NCBI GenBank assembly: GCA_007131555.1
Contig: SLQH01000054.1
Location: forward strand, 1-5,880
Direction: 5' to 3'
DNA from: Planctomycetota bacterium
Lineage (GTDB): Bacteria > Planctomycetota > UBA11346
Length of the DNA: 5,880 nt
In this document: positions 1 to 5,865 of the stretch, one piece after another
Layout of the letters: each line of letters opens with the position of its first letter
Position numbering within the stretch: position 1 is the stretch's first letter
Position numbers and translations under genes: made by a program
The notes under the pieces: model-generated
What the model was told of the DNA's origin: nothing
The model's input: the letters and a program-made list of their open reading frames with translations, nothing else
Databases searched by the model: none

Positions 1-2503
1 GGGTGGCCATGGCATAGCCGTGATGATCATACCAATACCCGTCCAGACCGGAGATATTGGAGAAACCGCCGAGGTAGCGGATCCAATCGTTGAAAGCCTC
101 GTTCATTGCGGTTCGCAGGCCCTCCGCCTCGCGGAAACGGGGCAGTTGGCCGCGTAGCCGATCGATCTGCCGCTCGACCCGGGTCAGTTCGTCCTGGACT
201 GCTTCAGGGTCATCGGCTTCCTGCAGGCGATCGCGGGAGTCGAGCAGGGCCAGCAGTTCCGGGGTGGCGTCGGCCCGTTCGTCGATCTGGTCGTCTTCGC
301 CCTCCCACCACCACAGGGTTTTACGCCACTTGGGAACACGCAGGATGGAGCCGGGTATGGCGTCACGTTGTTGCCGCAGCGACCACCACTGTTCGTAGAG
401 TTCCCAGCCTCGTCGCCGATCATCCTCGCCGAGCAGGTCCATCATCGTGACGGCCTGTCGCCACAGGATCTCTCCGGTATCGGCGTGCAGGCCCAGCAGC
501 CAGTGGGGATCCTGGGTCACCACCAGCAGCTTGGAGTCAGGTACCGGTACCGGCGTGGCGTTGGACCAGTAGGGCAGGCGGATGCGCCACAGGACGTTGG
601 TGCCGCTGTGGTAGTCCCAGGCCAGGGGCGGGCGGGCCTGTGGGTAGATGCCGCTGCCATCACCTCGCCAGCCGACAGCGCTCCGGGCAGGGGGCTGGCG
701 GGCGGCGATCCGAGCCCGTTGGGCGGCCACCACATCCGCAGGGCGCGGTGCCCCCTGCGTACAGACCCGCATCCAGAAACCTGGGCTGTGATAGTCGACG
801 TCGATGCGCAGCAGCAGACGATTGGCACCAGCCTGCAAGGGCAGACGCAATAATGAGATGTGTTCGCTGAGATCATCGTTCGGCTCATCGGTGCTGACCC
901 ACACCAGACGGTCGCCCACCCAGAGCTTGGCTCGCTGGATGACCCCGATGGCCGCCCAGACCTCCATGTCACGAGGAGCTTCGATGGTAGTGGTGGCCCA
1001 GGTGGTGGACCATTCGATGCCGGTATGGCGTCCGTCAAGTGACCGGGGACAGTTGCGGTAGACCCTGTTGGCGCTGGACCAGTTGGGTGGGCATAGGTAG
1101 TGCATGTCGGTCCTGGTCGGGCGATACTGCCAGGGGACTGCTCCGGTGATGCGCAGGTTGCTTCCTTCCCTGAGCTGGTCCGGCTGCACGGCATACTGCA
1201 TGTCTGGGGGCAGGAAGGCTTCCGGCAAGGCGGGCGTATCGAGATCGAAGCGGGCTACCGGGGTCGGTCCGAGGATATGCCAGCCGTTGATGCTGGCCCA
1301 GCGCTGATCACCGTCAGCGCGCCCAGCATCGGCAGGCAGTCGGGTGACGGCCTGTTCCGGATCACCGGGCAAGGTCGCGCCAATCTGCCACCAGGGTCCG
1401 AAGTCAGGATCGTCGGTGCGCAGCGAACCGCGTTGGACAGCGGTCGCGAAGGGGTCCTGGCCATGGACTGCGATGGCCGTTGTCATGGCTGCCCCCATGG
1501 CAGCCATGGACCGCAAGGACTCCAGAGCGGCGACGGCCTTGGGGTCTGGTCCCTCATCCTGAGGAGCAGGGTCATCAAGGCCCATATCGATGCCGCCCAG
1601 ATCGTCCAGCATCATATCGTCCAATGAGGGGGGGCGTTCCTCCAGACGTTGCTCACGAGCCTGGCTTGGGGTCAGGAACGGCTCACGCTGTGGCAGCAGA
1701 TCCAGGGCTGCGCTACGGGCCTCGCTGAAGGGGAGGTCATAGTGGCGGGCCATGGCCAAGGCCCGGAGATCCTGATAGCGCTGGAGAATGCGTTCCTCAA
1801 GCCCCTGGCCGCTGCTATGCAGGCGGTATATGGTGTCACTGGCCCAGGTGCTGGGCCTGGCGATCAGGTTGTCGGGGGGCTGGGCCGGCCAGGTCCGCAA
1901 GTGTCCGCTGAGACTGCCCTCAGCAGGGCGCAACGGATTGGTGAGATCAGGATCGGGCATGGCCGTGCCGGTGATCCGGTAAGTACCGGTGAGGTTTTCA
2001 CCGCGCAGCCGGGCCGTGATGGTGATGGCGATGGGGATGGCGGCGTGGTCGCCGAAAGCTTCCTCAATGCCCAGATGACGGTCCCAGCCATCACGACGAT
2101 ACAAGGTCAGGCTGAGACTGGCCTGGATGCGGTCCCGGTCGATGGTCATCTCGGTGAGCTGGGCTGGATGATCAAGATCGTGAATCGCTCGGGACCAAGC
2201 CTGGCCCGGCAGATCAGACGCCGGATCGGCCGGAACCAATAGTTCCAGTTCATGCCGCAGCAGGGCCTGTTGCAAGTGCAGATGCAGCACCCGTGGGGCC
2301 GGACCGGCGGCAATCTGGCGATACCAGGCCTGTTCCATGCTCACCCGCTGTTCATGCAGGCGTTCTACCTGGGCCAGGAAGGCCGGCGGGCCTGCTTCAC
2401 TAGCCAGCAGTGGGATGAAGGCGGTGACGGCCAGAGCGACCGCGCTGATCAGGGAGGGACGGAAACAGATCATTCGTACAATACGCCGTACAAGGCCGCG
2501 CAT
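1..2503 (-). CDS. Secreted PQQ-like beta-propeller protein, 5' part (runs off the left edge)
   Basis: Reading the minus strand from ATG at 2503 gives 834 codons with no stop to the window edge, so the C-terminus is missing. Residues 1-37 look like a signal peptide: an arginine-rich start, a hydrophobic stretch at about 18-34 and an S-E-A cleavage site, which supports this start although no Shine-Dalgarno is visible. Residues 95-205 are beta-rich with LTGTY- and LSGHL-type motifs. Residues 290-325 form an acidic, proline-containing linker. Residues 495-582 resemble a jelly-roll carbohydrate-binding-like domain (AKLWVGDRLVW, then AGANRLLLRI). A PQQ-like blade follows, with tryptophans at 639 and 681 (VLWRIRLP, then ADTGEILWR) 42 residues apart. 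About residues 690-800 are a charged helical insertion with a WWW triplet and a coiled-coil-like part. Such proteins are frequent in Planctomycetota and related phyla and are presumed extracytoplasmic; actual PQQ binding or enzyme activity is not shown. An alternative start is ATG at 2473. Confidence 0.85.
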   Translation of the reverse strand, partial: MRGLVRRIVRMICFRPSLISAVALAVTAFIPLLASEAGPPAFLAQVERLHEQRVSMEQAWYRQIAAGPAPRVLHLHLQQALLRHELELLVPADPASDLPGQAWSRAIHDLDHPAQLTEMTIDRDRIQASLSLTLYRRDGWDRHLGIEEAFGDHAAIPIAITITARLRGENLTGTYRITGTAMPDPDLTNPLRPAEGSLSGHLRTWPAQPPDNLIARPSTWASDTIYRLHSSGQGLEERILQRYQDLRALAMARHYDLPFSEARSAALDLLPQREPFLTPSQAREQRLEERPPSLDDMMLDDLGGIDMGLDDPAPQDEGPDPKAVAALESLRSMAAMGAAMTTAIAVHGQDPFATAVQRGSLRTDDPDFGPWWQIGATLPGDPEQAVTRLPADAGRADGDQRWASINGWHILGPTPVARFDLDTPALPEAFLPPDMQYAVQPDQLREGSNLRITGAVPWQYRPTRTDMHYLCPPNWSSANRVYRNCPRSLDGRHTGIEWSTTWATTTIEAPRDMEVWAAIGVIQRAKLWVGDRLVWVSTDEPNDDLSEHISLLRLPLQAGANRLLLRIDVDYHSPGFWMRVCTQGAPRPADVVAAQRARIAARQPPARSAVGWRGDGSGIYPQARPPLAWDYHSGTNVLWRIRLPYWSNATPVPVPDSKLLVVTQDPHWLLGLHADTGEILWRQAVTMMDLLGEDDRRRGWELYEQWWSLRQQRDAIPGSILRVPKWRKTLWWWEGEDDQIDERADATPELLALLDSRDRLQEADDPEAVQDELTRVERQIDRLRGQLPRFREAEGLRTAMNEAFNDWIRYLGGFSNISGLDGYWYDHHGYAMAT

Positions 2504-2600
2504 TGACTGGTTTCTGATCAGCCGACCTGGAACTGGTGGCGCACCGCGGAACCCGATGGGGCGGCAGGCCTGCTGTCCTTGCCCAGAGACATGGTGGCAC

Positions 2601-2615
2601 GGAGGAAAAGCCTCC
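2601..2615. repeat. Short hairpin GGAGG-AAAAG-CCTCC
   Basis: A perfect 5-bp inverted repeat with a 5-base loop, 24 bases from the larger bulged hairpin and about 100 bases before the PQQ-like start. In the minus-strand transcript it places a GGAGG motif in a stem. No function can be assigned. Confidence 0.35.
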
Positions 2616-2639
2616 CCTCAGAAGCGCCAGACTTCAGCC

Positions 2640-2679
2640 TGCCGAACACCTCCCAAGACCGCAAGGTCTTTGTTCAGCG
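2640..2679. repeat. Bulged inverted repeat (hairpin) upstream of the PQQ-like gene
   Basis: On the plus strand AAGACC (2655-2660), loop GCAA, GGTCTT (2665-2670) form a perfect 6-bp stem. It is extended by GAACA (2644-2648) pairing with TGTTC (2671-2675), with CCTCCC (2649-2654) as a one-sided bulge, and by three further pairs outside a mismatch. As plus-strand RNA the apical loop would be a GNRA tetraloop closed by C-G, which is very stable. As minus-strand RNA, the direction of the PQQ-like gene, the loop is TTGC and the bulge reads GGGAGG. No U-tract follows on either strand, so it does not look like a standard terminator. It could be a leader structure or a protein-binding palindrome. Confidence 0.5.
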
Positions 2680-2728
2680 CACAGTATTTCTGAGAGTGAA
2701 TAGCTTGGTGTGGACATTCGTTCCCGTT

Positions 2729-2808
2729 GTCCGATCTGTGCTGTTCACCGTCCGATGTCAGAGGTGTTTCGAGGTGCCCGGAAAAACAGTCCGGCCCTGA
2801 GCGTCCGG
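2729..2808. repeat. Cluster of four GTCCG(A/G) direct repeats
   Basis: GTCCGAT occurs at 2729-2735 and 2750-2756, exactly 21 bases start to start, or two helical turns. GTCCGG occurs at 2789-2794 and 2803-2808. Direct half-sites about 21 bases apart are typical of AraC-family operators, as in the araI1-araI2 arrangement. The cluster sits just past the end of the regulator gene and upstream of the PQQ-like gene. It may be an operator, but the motif is short and chance is possible. Confidence 0.3.
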
Positions 2809-2817
2809 TTCAGGCCC
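2782..2817 (-). terminator. Possible intrinsic terminator of the AraC-family gene
   Basis: In the minus-strand transcript GGGCCTGA (2817-2810) and TCAGGGCC (2800-2793) pair with one G-G mismatch around a 9-base loop. Six bases later comes a run of five U (2786-2782). The left arm contains the regulator's TGA stop codon. The stem is imperfect and the U-run short and slightly distant, so this is only a candidate. Confidence 0.35.
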
Positions 2818-3601
2818 TCAGATCACGGTAACGGCGCGGGGAGCAGCCCATGCGGCGGGTGAAGACCCGGGCGAAGTAGGCCGGGTCCTGGTAGCCGACG
2901 CGGTGGGCGACCTCGCGGATGGCGGAGGAGGTGGCGGTCAGCAGGGTCGTGGCCCAGGCCATGCGGATGTCCTCGTGCCGTCGTTGCAGGGAGGTGCCCA
3001 GCCATTGGCGCGCCCGTCGGGTGAGGGTCGGGATCGAGATCCGGAAATGGGCGGCGATGCGGCCCAGGTCGCAGGGCTGATCGACGTGCTGACGCAGCCA
3101 GGCATCAAGGCTGGCGGCGGTGAAGGGGGGTGATTCCTCTTCGCCCAGGCCGGCGAGGTCGGTGAGGATCTCGGCCAGCAGGCATTCGGCCCGGCCCATA
3201 TGGCGGGGGGCCTGGGCCAGTTGGCGTTGCCCCATGCGGTTGATGCGTTCGGCGATCGCCGGACAGCGGGGCTCGGCGAAGAAGGGGCCGCCCCGATCGG
3301 CGACGATGTGCCGGGCCAGGGCCACGGCGTAGGGTCCGGTGAAACGACAGTAGTGATGGCAATAGGGATCATCCGGGTCGGCGATCAGCAGGCCGGGATG
3401 CTCTGGCAGGACCAGACCCACGCTGCCGGCGACGATGATCCGGTGCTGGCCATGGAGGCGATAGATCCCGCGGCCGGCGGTGAAGGCCGTGAGCATCACG
3501 TCGCCCTCCTTGGTGCCGGGGGTCGAATGCCAGGGCCGGCGGTCGATGGTCCCGGCCGTGCGCACGGCGAAGGGGGCGGCGATCATGATCGGATAATCCA
3601 T
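2810..3601 (-). CDS. AraC-family transcriptional regulator
   Basis: This gene encodes a 263-residue DNA-binding regulator. The N-terminal part, about residues 10-95, is a cupin-like sensor domain (GTKEGDVMLTAF, GRGIYRLHG, then CHHYCRFTGPYA in place of the usual W/F-x-H-F segment). The C-terminal part, about 165-260, is the AraC/XylS double helix-turn-helix. Its first helix-turn-helix is near DLGRIAAHFRISIPTLTRRA (178-197). The second includes IREVAHRVGYQDPAYFARVF (228-247) and ends in the family signature G-C-S-P-R-R-Y-R. Length and domain order are normal. ATG at 3601 is preferred. The frame opens at TTG 3616, right after an in-frame TGA, and ATG 3586 is also possible; none has a clear Shine-Dalgarno. 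It is divergent from the family 4 glycosidase, so it most likely senses a sugar and controls that gene. The ligand cannot be read from the sequence. Confidence 0.93.
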   Translation of the reverse strand: MDYPIMIAAPFAVRTAGTIDRRPWHSTPGTKEGDVMLTAFTAGRGIYRLHGQHRIIVAGSVGLVLPEHPGLLIADPDDPYCHHYCRFTGPYAVALARHIVADRGGPFFAEPRCPAIAERINRMGQRQLAQAPRHMGRAECLLAEILTDLAGLGEEESPPFTAASLDAWLRQHVDQPCDLGRIAAHFRISIPTLTRRARQWLGTSLQRRHEDIRMAWATTLLTATSSAIREVAHRVGYQDPAYFARVFTRRMGCSPRRYRDLRA

Positions 3602-3703
3602 CTTATGATCAGTCAATCAAGGTGCAGACGCCCAGCGATGCACATATACTCCGCTCCGCACCCAATCGCCTACTCCCCCCGTCGCTTGTATAAGGAGCCC
3701 ATC
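3602..3703 (+). promoter_or_regulatory. Divergent intergenic region with a candidate glycosidase promoter
   Basis: About 100 bases separate the divergent regulator and glycosidase starts. TATACT at 3645-3650 fits a -10 element for the plus-strand gene and would give a leader of roughly 47 bases. No good -35 lies 17 bases upstream (GTGCAG), as expected for an activator-dependent promoter. On the other strand the same spot reads TATATG, a possible -10 for the regulator. A TGATCA palindrome at 3606-3611, followed by TCAATCA, lies at the regulator's start and could be part of an operator. Confidence 0.45.
3692..3697 (+). promoter_or_regulatory. Ribosome binding site of the family 4 glycosidase
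   Basis: AAGGAG lies 6 bases before ATG 3704. It is the clearest Shine-Dalgarno in the window. It fixes the start at this ATG rather than at the in-frame upstream codons that extend back across the regulator gene. Confidence 0.85.
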
Positions 3704-5122
3704 ATGTCACCCGGACCCAAGGTCGTCATCATCGGCGCCGGCAGCTACTTCTTCGGTGGCCCGGTGATCCGCAACATGGCCGTCAATCCCCATCTGCGTC
3801 ATGGCACCCTGGCCCTGGTCGATACCGATCCGGAGGTCCTGGCGACCATGGAGCGGTTGGCCCGCGAGGCCTTCCGTCATCTGGATGCCCCGACCCGTCT
3901 TGAGGCCGCGACCGATCGCCGCGAGGTCCTGGCCGGGGCCGACTTCGTGGTGCCCAGCTTCAGCCGCGACAACACCCGCTATCGTGGCCTGGACTGCACG
4001 GTGGCCGATCGCTGGGGCATCCGCATGTGTTCCGGCGACACCATCGGGCCGGGCGGGATCTTCCGGGCCCTGCGCGAGATCCCTGAACTGCTGGCCATCG
4101 CCGCTGATGTCGCCGAGCTGTGCCCCTATGCCTGGCTGATGAACTATGTCAATCCGAGCAGCGTCCTGGGCATCGCCCTGGCCAAATACGCCCCGGCGGT
4201 GCGCAGCTTCGCCCTGTGCGACGGCCCTCATGAGCCGCACATGACCCTGCGCCTGCTCAAGCGGGTTGGCCTGCTGCCGGAGGATGCCGAGGGTGTGCCG
4301 CCGGCCATGCGGGCCCGGCTTGATCTGCGCCGCAGCGGCATCAACCACTTCTCCTGGGTCGTCCGCTTCGCCTATGAGGGTCGGGACATGATGCCGGTCC
4401 TGCGCGAACGCATCGCCGAGAGTGCCGAACGTGAACGACGCGAGACGGCGGTGGTGGCCGACAGCCTCGACGTCCATCAGAACGCCGCCGCCAAGGGCCG
4501 CTTCAACGCCTGTTATACCCTGCAACTGATGGACCTTTTCGGGGCCTATCCCGACTGCATGGCCCATACCAAGGAATACGTCCCCTTCTATCAGGGCCTT
4601 GGTCACAGCCCGATCGACCCGGAACCGATCAAGGTCTTCGATGCCGAGGACCGGCAGCAGCAGATGGATCGCAAGTGGCAGCGCACCATCGAGGCTTCCC
4701 AGGGTGGCGAGGCCCTGGCGGCCTTCATCGGCGAACAGCGGGATGACCACGCCACCGACATCATCGCCAGCATGTGGGGTGGCCTGGGCAAGGTCTTCGC
4801 CATCAACTGTCCCAATCGCGGGGCGGTGCCCAACATGCCCGATGACGCCTTCCTGGAACTGCACAGCCACCTGGGCATGGACGCCATCCAGCCTCTGCCG
4901 GTGGGCGACCTGCCGGTCGGGGTGCGGGGCCTGTGTCAGCGCATCCTCGACAGCCACGAACTGACCGCCGATGCCGCTGTGGCCTGCCAACGCTCGGTGC
5001 TGCAACGGGCCTGCGCCGTCGATCCCATCATGCCCAACCTGGGTGACAATGACCGGATCATCGACGAGTTGTTGGCCGCCTGCCGCGAGGTCCTGCCGGC
5101 CGCCTGGTATGCTGAGGGCTGA
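3704..5122 (+). CDS. Glycoside hydrolase family 4 protein (NAD+- and metal-dependent alpha-glycosidase)
   Basis: This 472-residue cytoplasmic enzyme has the usual GH4 length. The N-terminus is a Rossmann NAD-binding motif (VVIIGAGSYFFGG, residues 7-19) with an acidic residue after the second strand (ALVDTDP). GH4 landmarks follow: GDTIGPGGIFRALREIP (111-127), MNYVNPSSVLG (146-156), CDGPHE with Cys172 and Asp173, and NHFSW with His215. In GH4 the equivalent Cys and His bind the divalent metal (Cys171 and His202 in GlvA). HTKEYVPFY (288-296) is the later conserved segment, and the catalytic tyrosine may be Tyr282 or Tyr292. GH4 enzymes cleave through oxidation at C3, elimination and re-addition, using NAD+. 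Candidate substrates are alpha-glucosides, alpha-galactosides or glucuronides. No PTS genes are visible, so a phospho-sugar substrate is less likely. It is probably controlled by the divergent AraC-type regulator. It converges with the zinc-ribbon gene, whose stop is 33 bases away. Confidence 0.95.
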   Translation: MSPGPKVVIIGAGSYFFGGPVIRNMAVNPHLRHGTLALVDTDPEVLATMERLAREAFRHLDAPTRLEAATDRREVLAGADFVVPSFSRDNTRYRGLDCTVADRWGIRMCSGDTIGPGGIFRALREIPELLAIAADVAELCPYAWLMNYVNPSSVLGIALAKYAPAVRSFALCDGPHEPHMTLRLLKRVGLLPEDAEGVPPAMRARLDLRRSGINHFSWVVRFAYEGRDMMPVLRERIAESAERERRETAVVADSLDVHQNAAAKGRFNACYTLQLMDLFGAYPDCMAHTKEYVPFYQGLGHSPIDPEPIKVFDAEDRQQQMDRKWQRTIEASQGGEALAAFIGEQRDDHATDIIASMWGGLGKVFAINCPNRGAVPNMPDDAFLELHSHLGMDAIQPLPVGDLPVGVRGLCQRILDSHELTADAAVACQRSVLQRACAVDPIMPNLGDNDRIIDELLAACREVLPAAWYAEG

Positions 5123-5150
5123 GCGGTGCTGTAAGAGCGTGTCCCTCAGC
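5111..5150. terminator. Inverted repeat between convergent genes, possible bidirectional terminator
   Basis: GCTGAGGG (5111-5118) and CCCTCAGC (5143-5150) form a perfect 8-bp inverted repeat with a 24-base loop. It spans the glycosidase TGA at 5120-5122 and ends 5 bases before the zinc-ribbon stop. A second, overlapping left arm, GGCTGAG (5117-5123), can also pair with CTCAGCC (5145-5151). Neither strand has a U-tract after the stem, so it may only slow polymerase or protect RNA ends. Confidence 0.35.
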
Positions 5151-5155
5151 CAGTG

Positions 5156-5404
5156 TCAGGGCGTATCAGGCTGGTCATCAAGTGCCGCCTGGGCATCGCG
5201 CCCCAGCAGTTTTCCCAGCATGCCGTGGCTGTAGGGGGAGTTGTTGATGTCGACTATCTGTTCTGATCCATCGCGCTGGTAGCCGCAGGGGCAACGGTCA
5301 CGAGTCAGCAGCAGCAGGGCTCCGCACCATGGACACAGCCAACGCTGACCGTCATCCTGGTCATCGGATGACGGCAGCGCGTGGCGGTCTGGGCGATCAG
5401 CCAT
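5156..5404 (-). CDS. Small zinc-ribbon protein, function unknown
   Basis: This gene encodes 82 residues. Residues 1-20 are polar and acidic. Residues 21-42 hold a compact zinc-binding pattern: Cys24-P-W-Cys27-G, then Cys38-P-Cys40-G, that is CxxC, ten residues, CxC. The hydrophobic stretch ALLLLT between the pairs is consistent with a zinc-ribbon or rubredoxin-like knuckle. The C-terminal half has no recognisable domain, and no membrane segment or signal peptide is seen. The ATG lies 7 bases after the BlaI-type stop codon, so the two are almost certainly co-transcribed and perhaps translationally coupled, as no Shine-Dalgarno is visible. It may act with the repressor, but its role cannot be named from sequence. 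Confidence 0.75.
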   Translation of the reverse strand: MADRPDRHALPSSDDQDDGQRWLCPWCGALLLLTRDRCPCGYQRDGSEQIVDINNSPYSHGMLGKLLGRDAQAALDDQPDTP

Positions 5405-5411
5405 GGCTGTT

Positions 5412-5771
5412 CTACAGGGCCTTGGCGATCCGCTTGCGGCCAGCCGGCGAGATGCCCTTGTCGTTAGCCATGAATTGCACCATCTTCTTGATATCGTTGT
5501 CGAAGAGGTCGCGACGCAGGGCGCTCAGCATTGCCGAGGTGTAGGCCGGTTGATCGACCAGGGGCGTGAAGACATGGCTACGGCGACCGGTCTGCTGGTC
5601 AAGCATCCCCCGCTTGGCCAGATTGCGCATCACGGTCAGGATGGTGGTATAGGCCAGCTGTTGGGCGCCCTTTTCACTGTTCAGTGCCTCATGGACCTGA
5701 TTGACGGTGCTGGGTCCGTTCTTCCAGATGAATTTCATGACGCGTAGCTGCAAGGGGCCGATAGAGTCCAT
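5412..5771 (-). CDS. BlaI/MecI/CopY-family transcriptional repressor
   Basis: This 119-residue protein is of usual family length. Residues 5-70 are the winged helix domain: LQLRVMKFIWKNGPSTVNQV, then the recognition helix region AYTTILTVMRNLAKRGML (40-57) and the wing RRSHVFTPLV, all classic for the family. Residues 75-119 match the C-terminal dimerisation region (MLSALRRDLFDNDIKKMVQF). BlaI-type repressors bind DNA as dimers and are usually inactivated by a membrane metalloprotease, BlaR1/MecR1. No such gene is in the window, although one could lie beyond the right edge. The start at ATG 5771 has GGAG 8 bases upstream. The gene heads a two-gene unit with the zinc-ribbon protein and probably represses its own promoter. 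The physiological signal is unknown; these regulators are numerous in Planctomycetota and mostly unrelated to beta-lactams. Confidence 0.93.
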   Translation of the reverse strand: MDSIGPLQLRVMKFIWKNGPSTVNQVHEALNSEKGAQQLAYTTILTVMRNLAKRGMLDQQTGRRSHVFTPLVDQPAYTSAMLSALRRDLFDNDIKKMVQFMANDKGISPAGRKRIAKAL

Positions 5772-5779
5772 GACGTGCT

Positions 5780-5783
5780 CTCC
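5780..5783 (-). promoter_or_regulatory. Ribosome binding site of the BlaI-family gene
   Basis: The minus-strand sequence reads GGAG, 8 bases before ATG 5771. The motif is short but well spaced, and it supports the chosen start. Confidence 0.6.
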
Positions 5784-5788
5784 GTTAG

Positions 5789-5844
5789 GGGGTGATAGAT
5801 ACGGGACCGACTCTTGTGTGTATGCGCGAGGATGGGATGATAGA
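5789..5844. repeat. Two 11-base direct repeats GGGRTGATAGA at the BlaI promoter
   Basis: GGGGTGATAGA (5789-5799) and GGGATGATAGA (5834-5844) are identical at 10 of 11 positions and lie 45 bases apart. One covers the -10 element and the other lies in the leader, about 30 bases past the predicted transcription start. Both places suit repression, so these may be operators for the BlaI-type protein. They do not contain the known TACA-N2-TGTA BlaI/MecI box. Confidence 0.45.
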
Positions 5845-5865
5845 GCTGCGATATGACCTTTTCAA
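5837..5865 (-). promoter_or_regulatory. Sigma70-like promoter of the BlaI/zinc-ribbon unit
   Basis: On the minus strand TTGAAA (5865-5860), a 17-base spacer and TATCAT (5842-5837) match the -35 and -10 consensus at 5 of 6 positions each, with ideal spacing. Transcription would begin near 5830, leaving a leader of about 59 bases before ATG 5771. The -10 lies inside one copy of an 11-base direct repeat. Confidence 0.65.

Larger units (their letters stand above)
2504..2809. other. 306-base intergenic region with hairpins and short repeats, no convincing gene
   Basis: This gap lies between the regulator and the PQQ-like gene, both on the minus strand. Neither strand has an ORF with family features. 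It holds a possible terminator next to the regulator stop, a cluster of GTCCG(A/G) repeats at 2729-2808, a bulged hairpin at 2640-2679 and a short hairpin at 2601-2615. It probably carries the promoter and leader of the PQQ-like gene, but I could not find a convincing -35/-10 pair. The region is less GC-rich than the flanking genes around 2690-2760. Confidence 0.6.

Noticed and set aside
517..1194. 225-codon minus-strand frame inside the PQQ-like gene
   Set aside because: It is an alternative frame of the same strand with low-complexity Pro/Ser/Thr composition and no recognisable domain.
368..2242. Several plus-strand open frames of 160-200 codons opposite the PQQ-like gene
   Set aside because: The minus strand is open for 834 codons with coherent domains and a signal peptide, so these are shadows.
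2518..2592. 24-codon minus-strand ORF just upstream of the PQQ-like start, ending 14 bases before it
   Set aside because: A leader peptide is possible, but the nearest GGAGG is 18 bases from its ATG and the peptide has no telling composition.
2776..2797. CCGGA / TCCGG inverted repeat with the A-run in its loop
   Set aside because: The stem is only 5 bp and no U-tract follows; the alternative hairpin at 2793-2817 explains the A/T run better as a terminator tail.
3200..3703. Upstream in-frame extension of the glycosidase (open frame on the plus strand from 3200)
   Set aside because: It lies antisense to the AraC-type gene, lacks family similarity, and the glycosidase has a strong ribosome site and NAD-binding motif right after ATG 3704.
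3707..5005. 432-codon open frame on the minus strand opposite the glycosidase
   Set aside because: Long antisense frames are expected in GC-rich genes; the translation has no domain features and the plus-strand gene is unambiguous.
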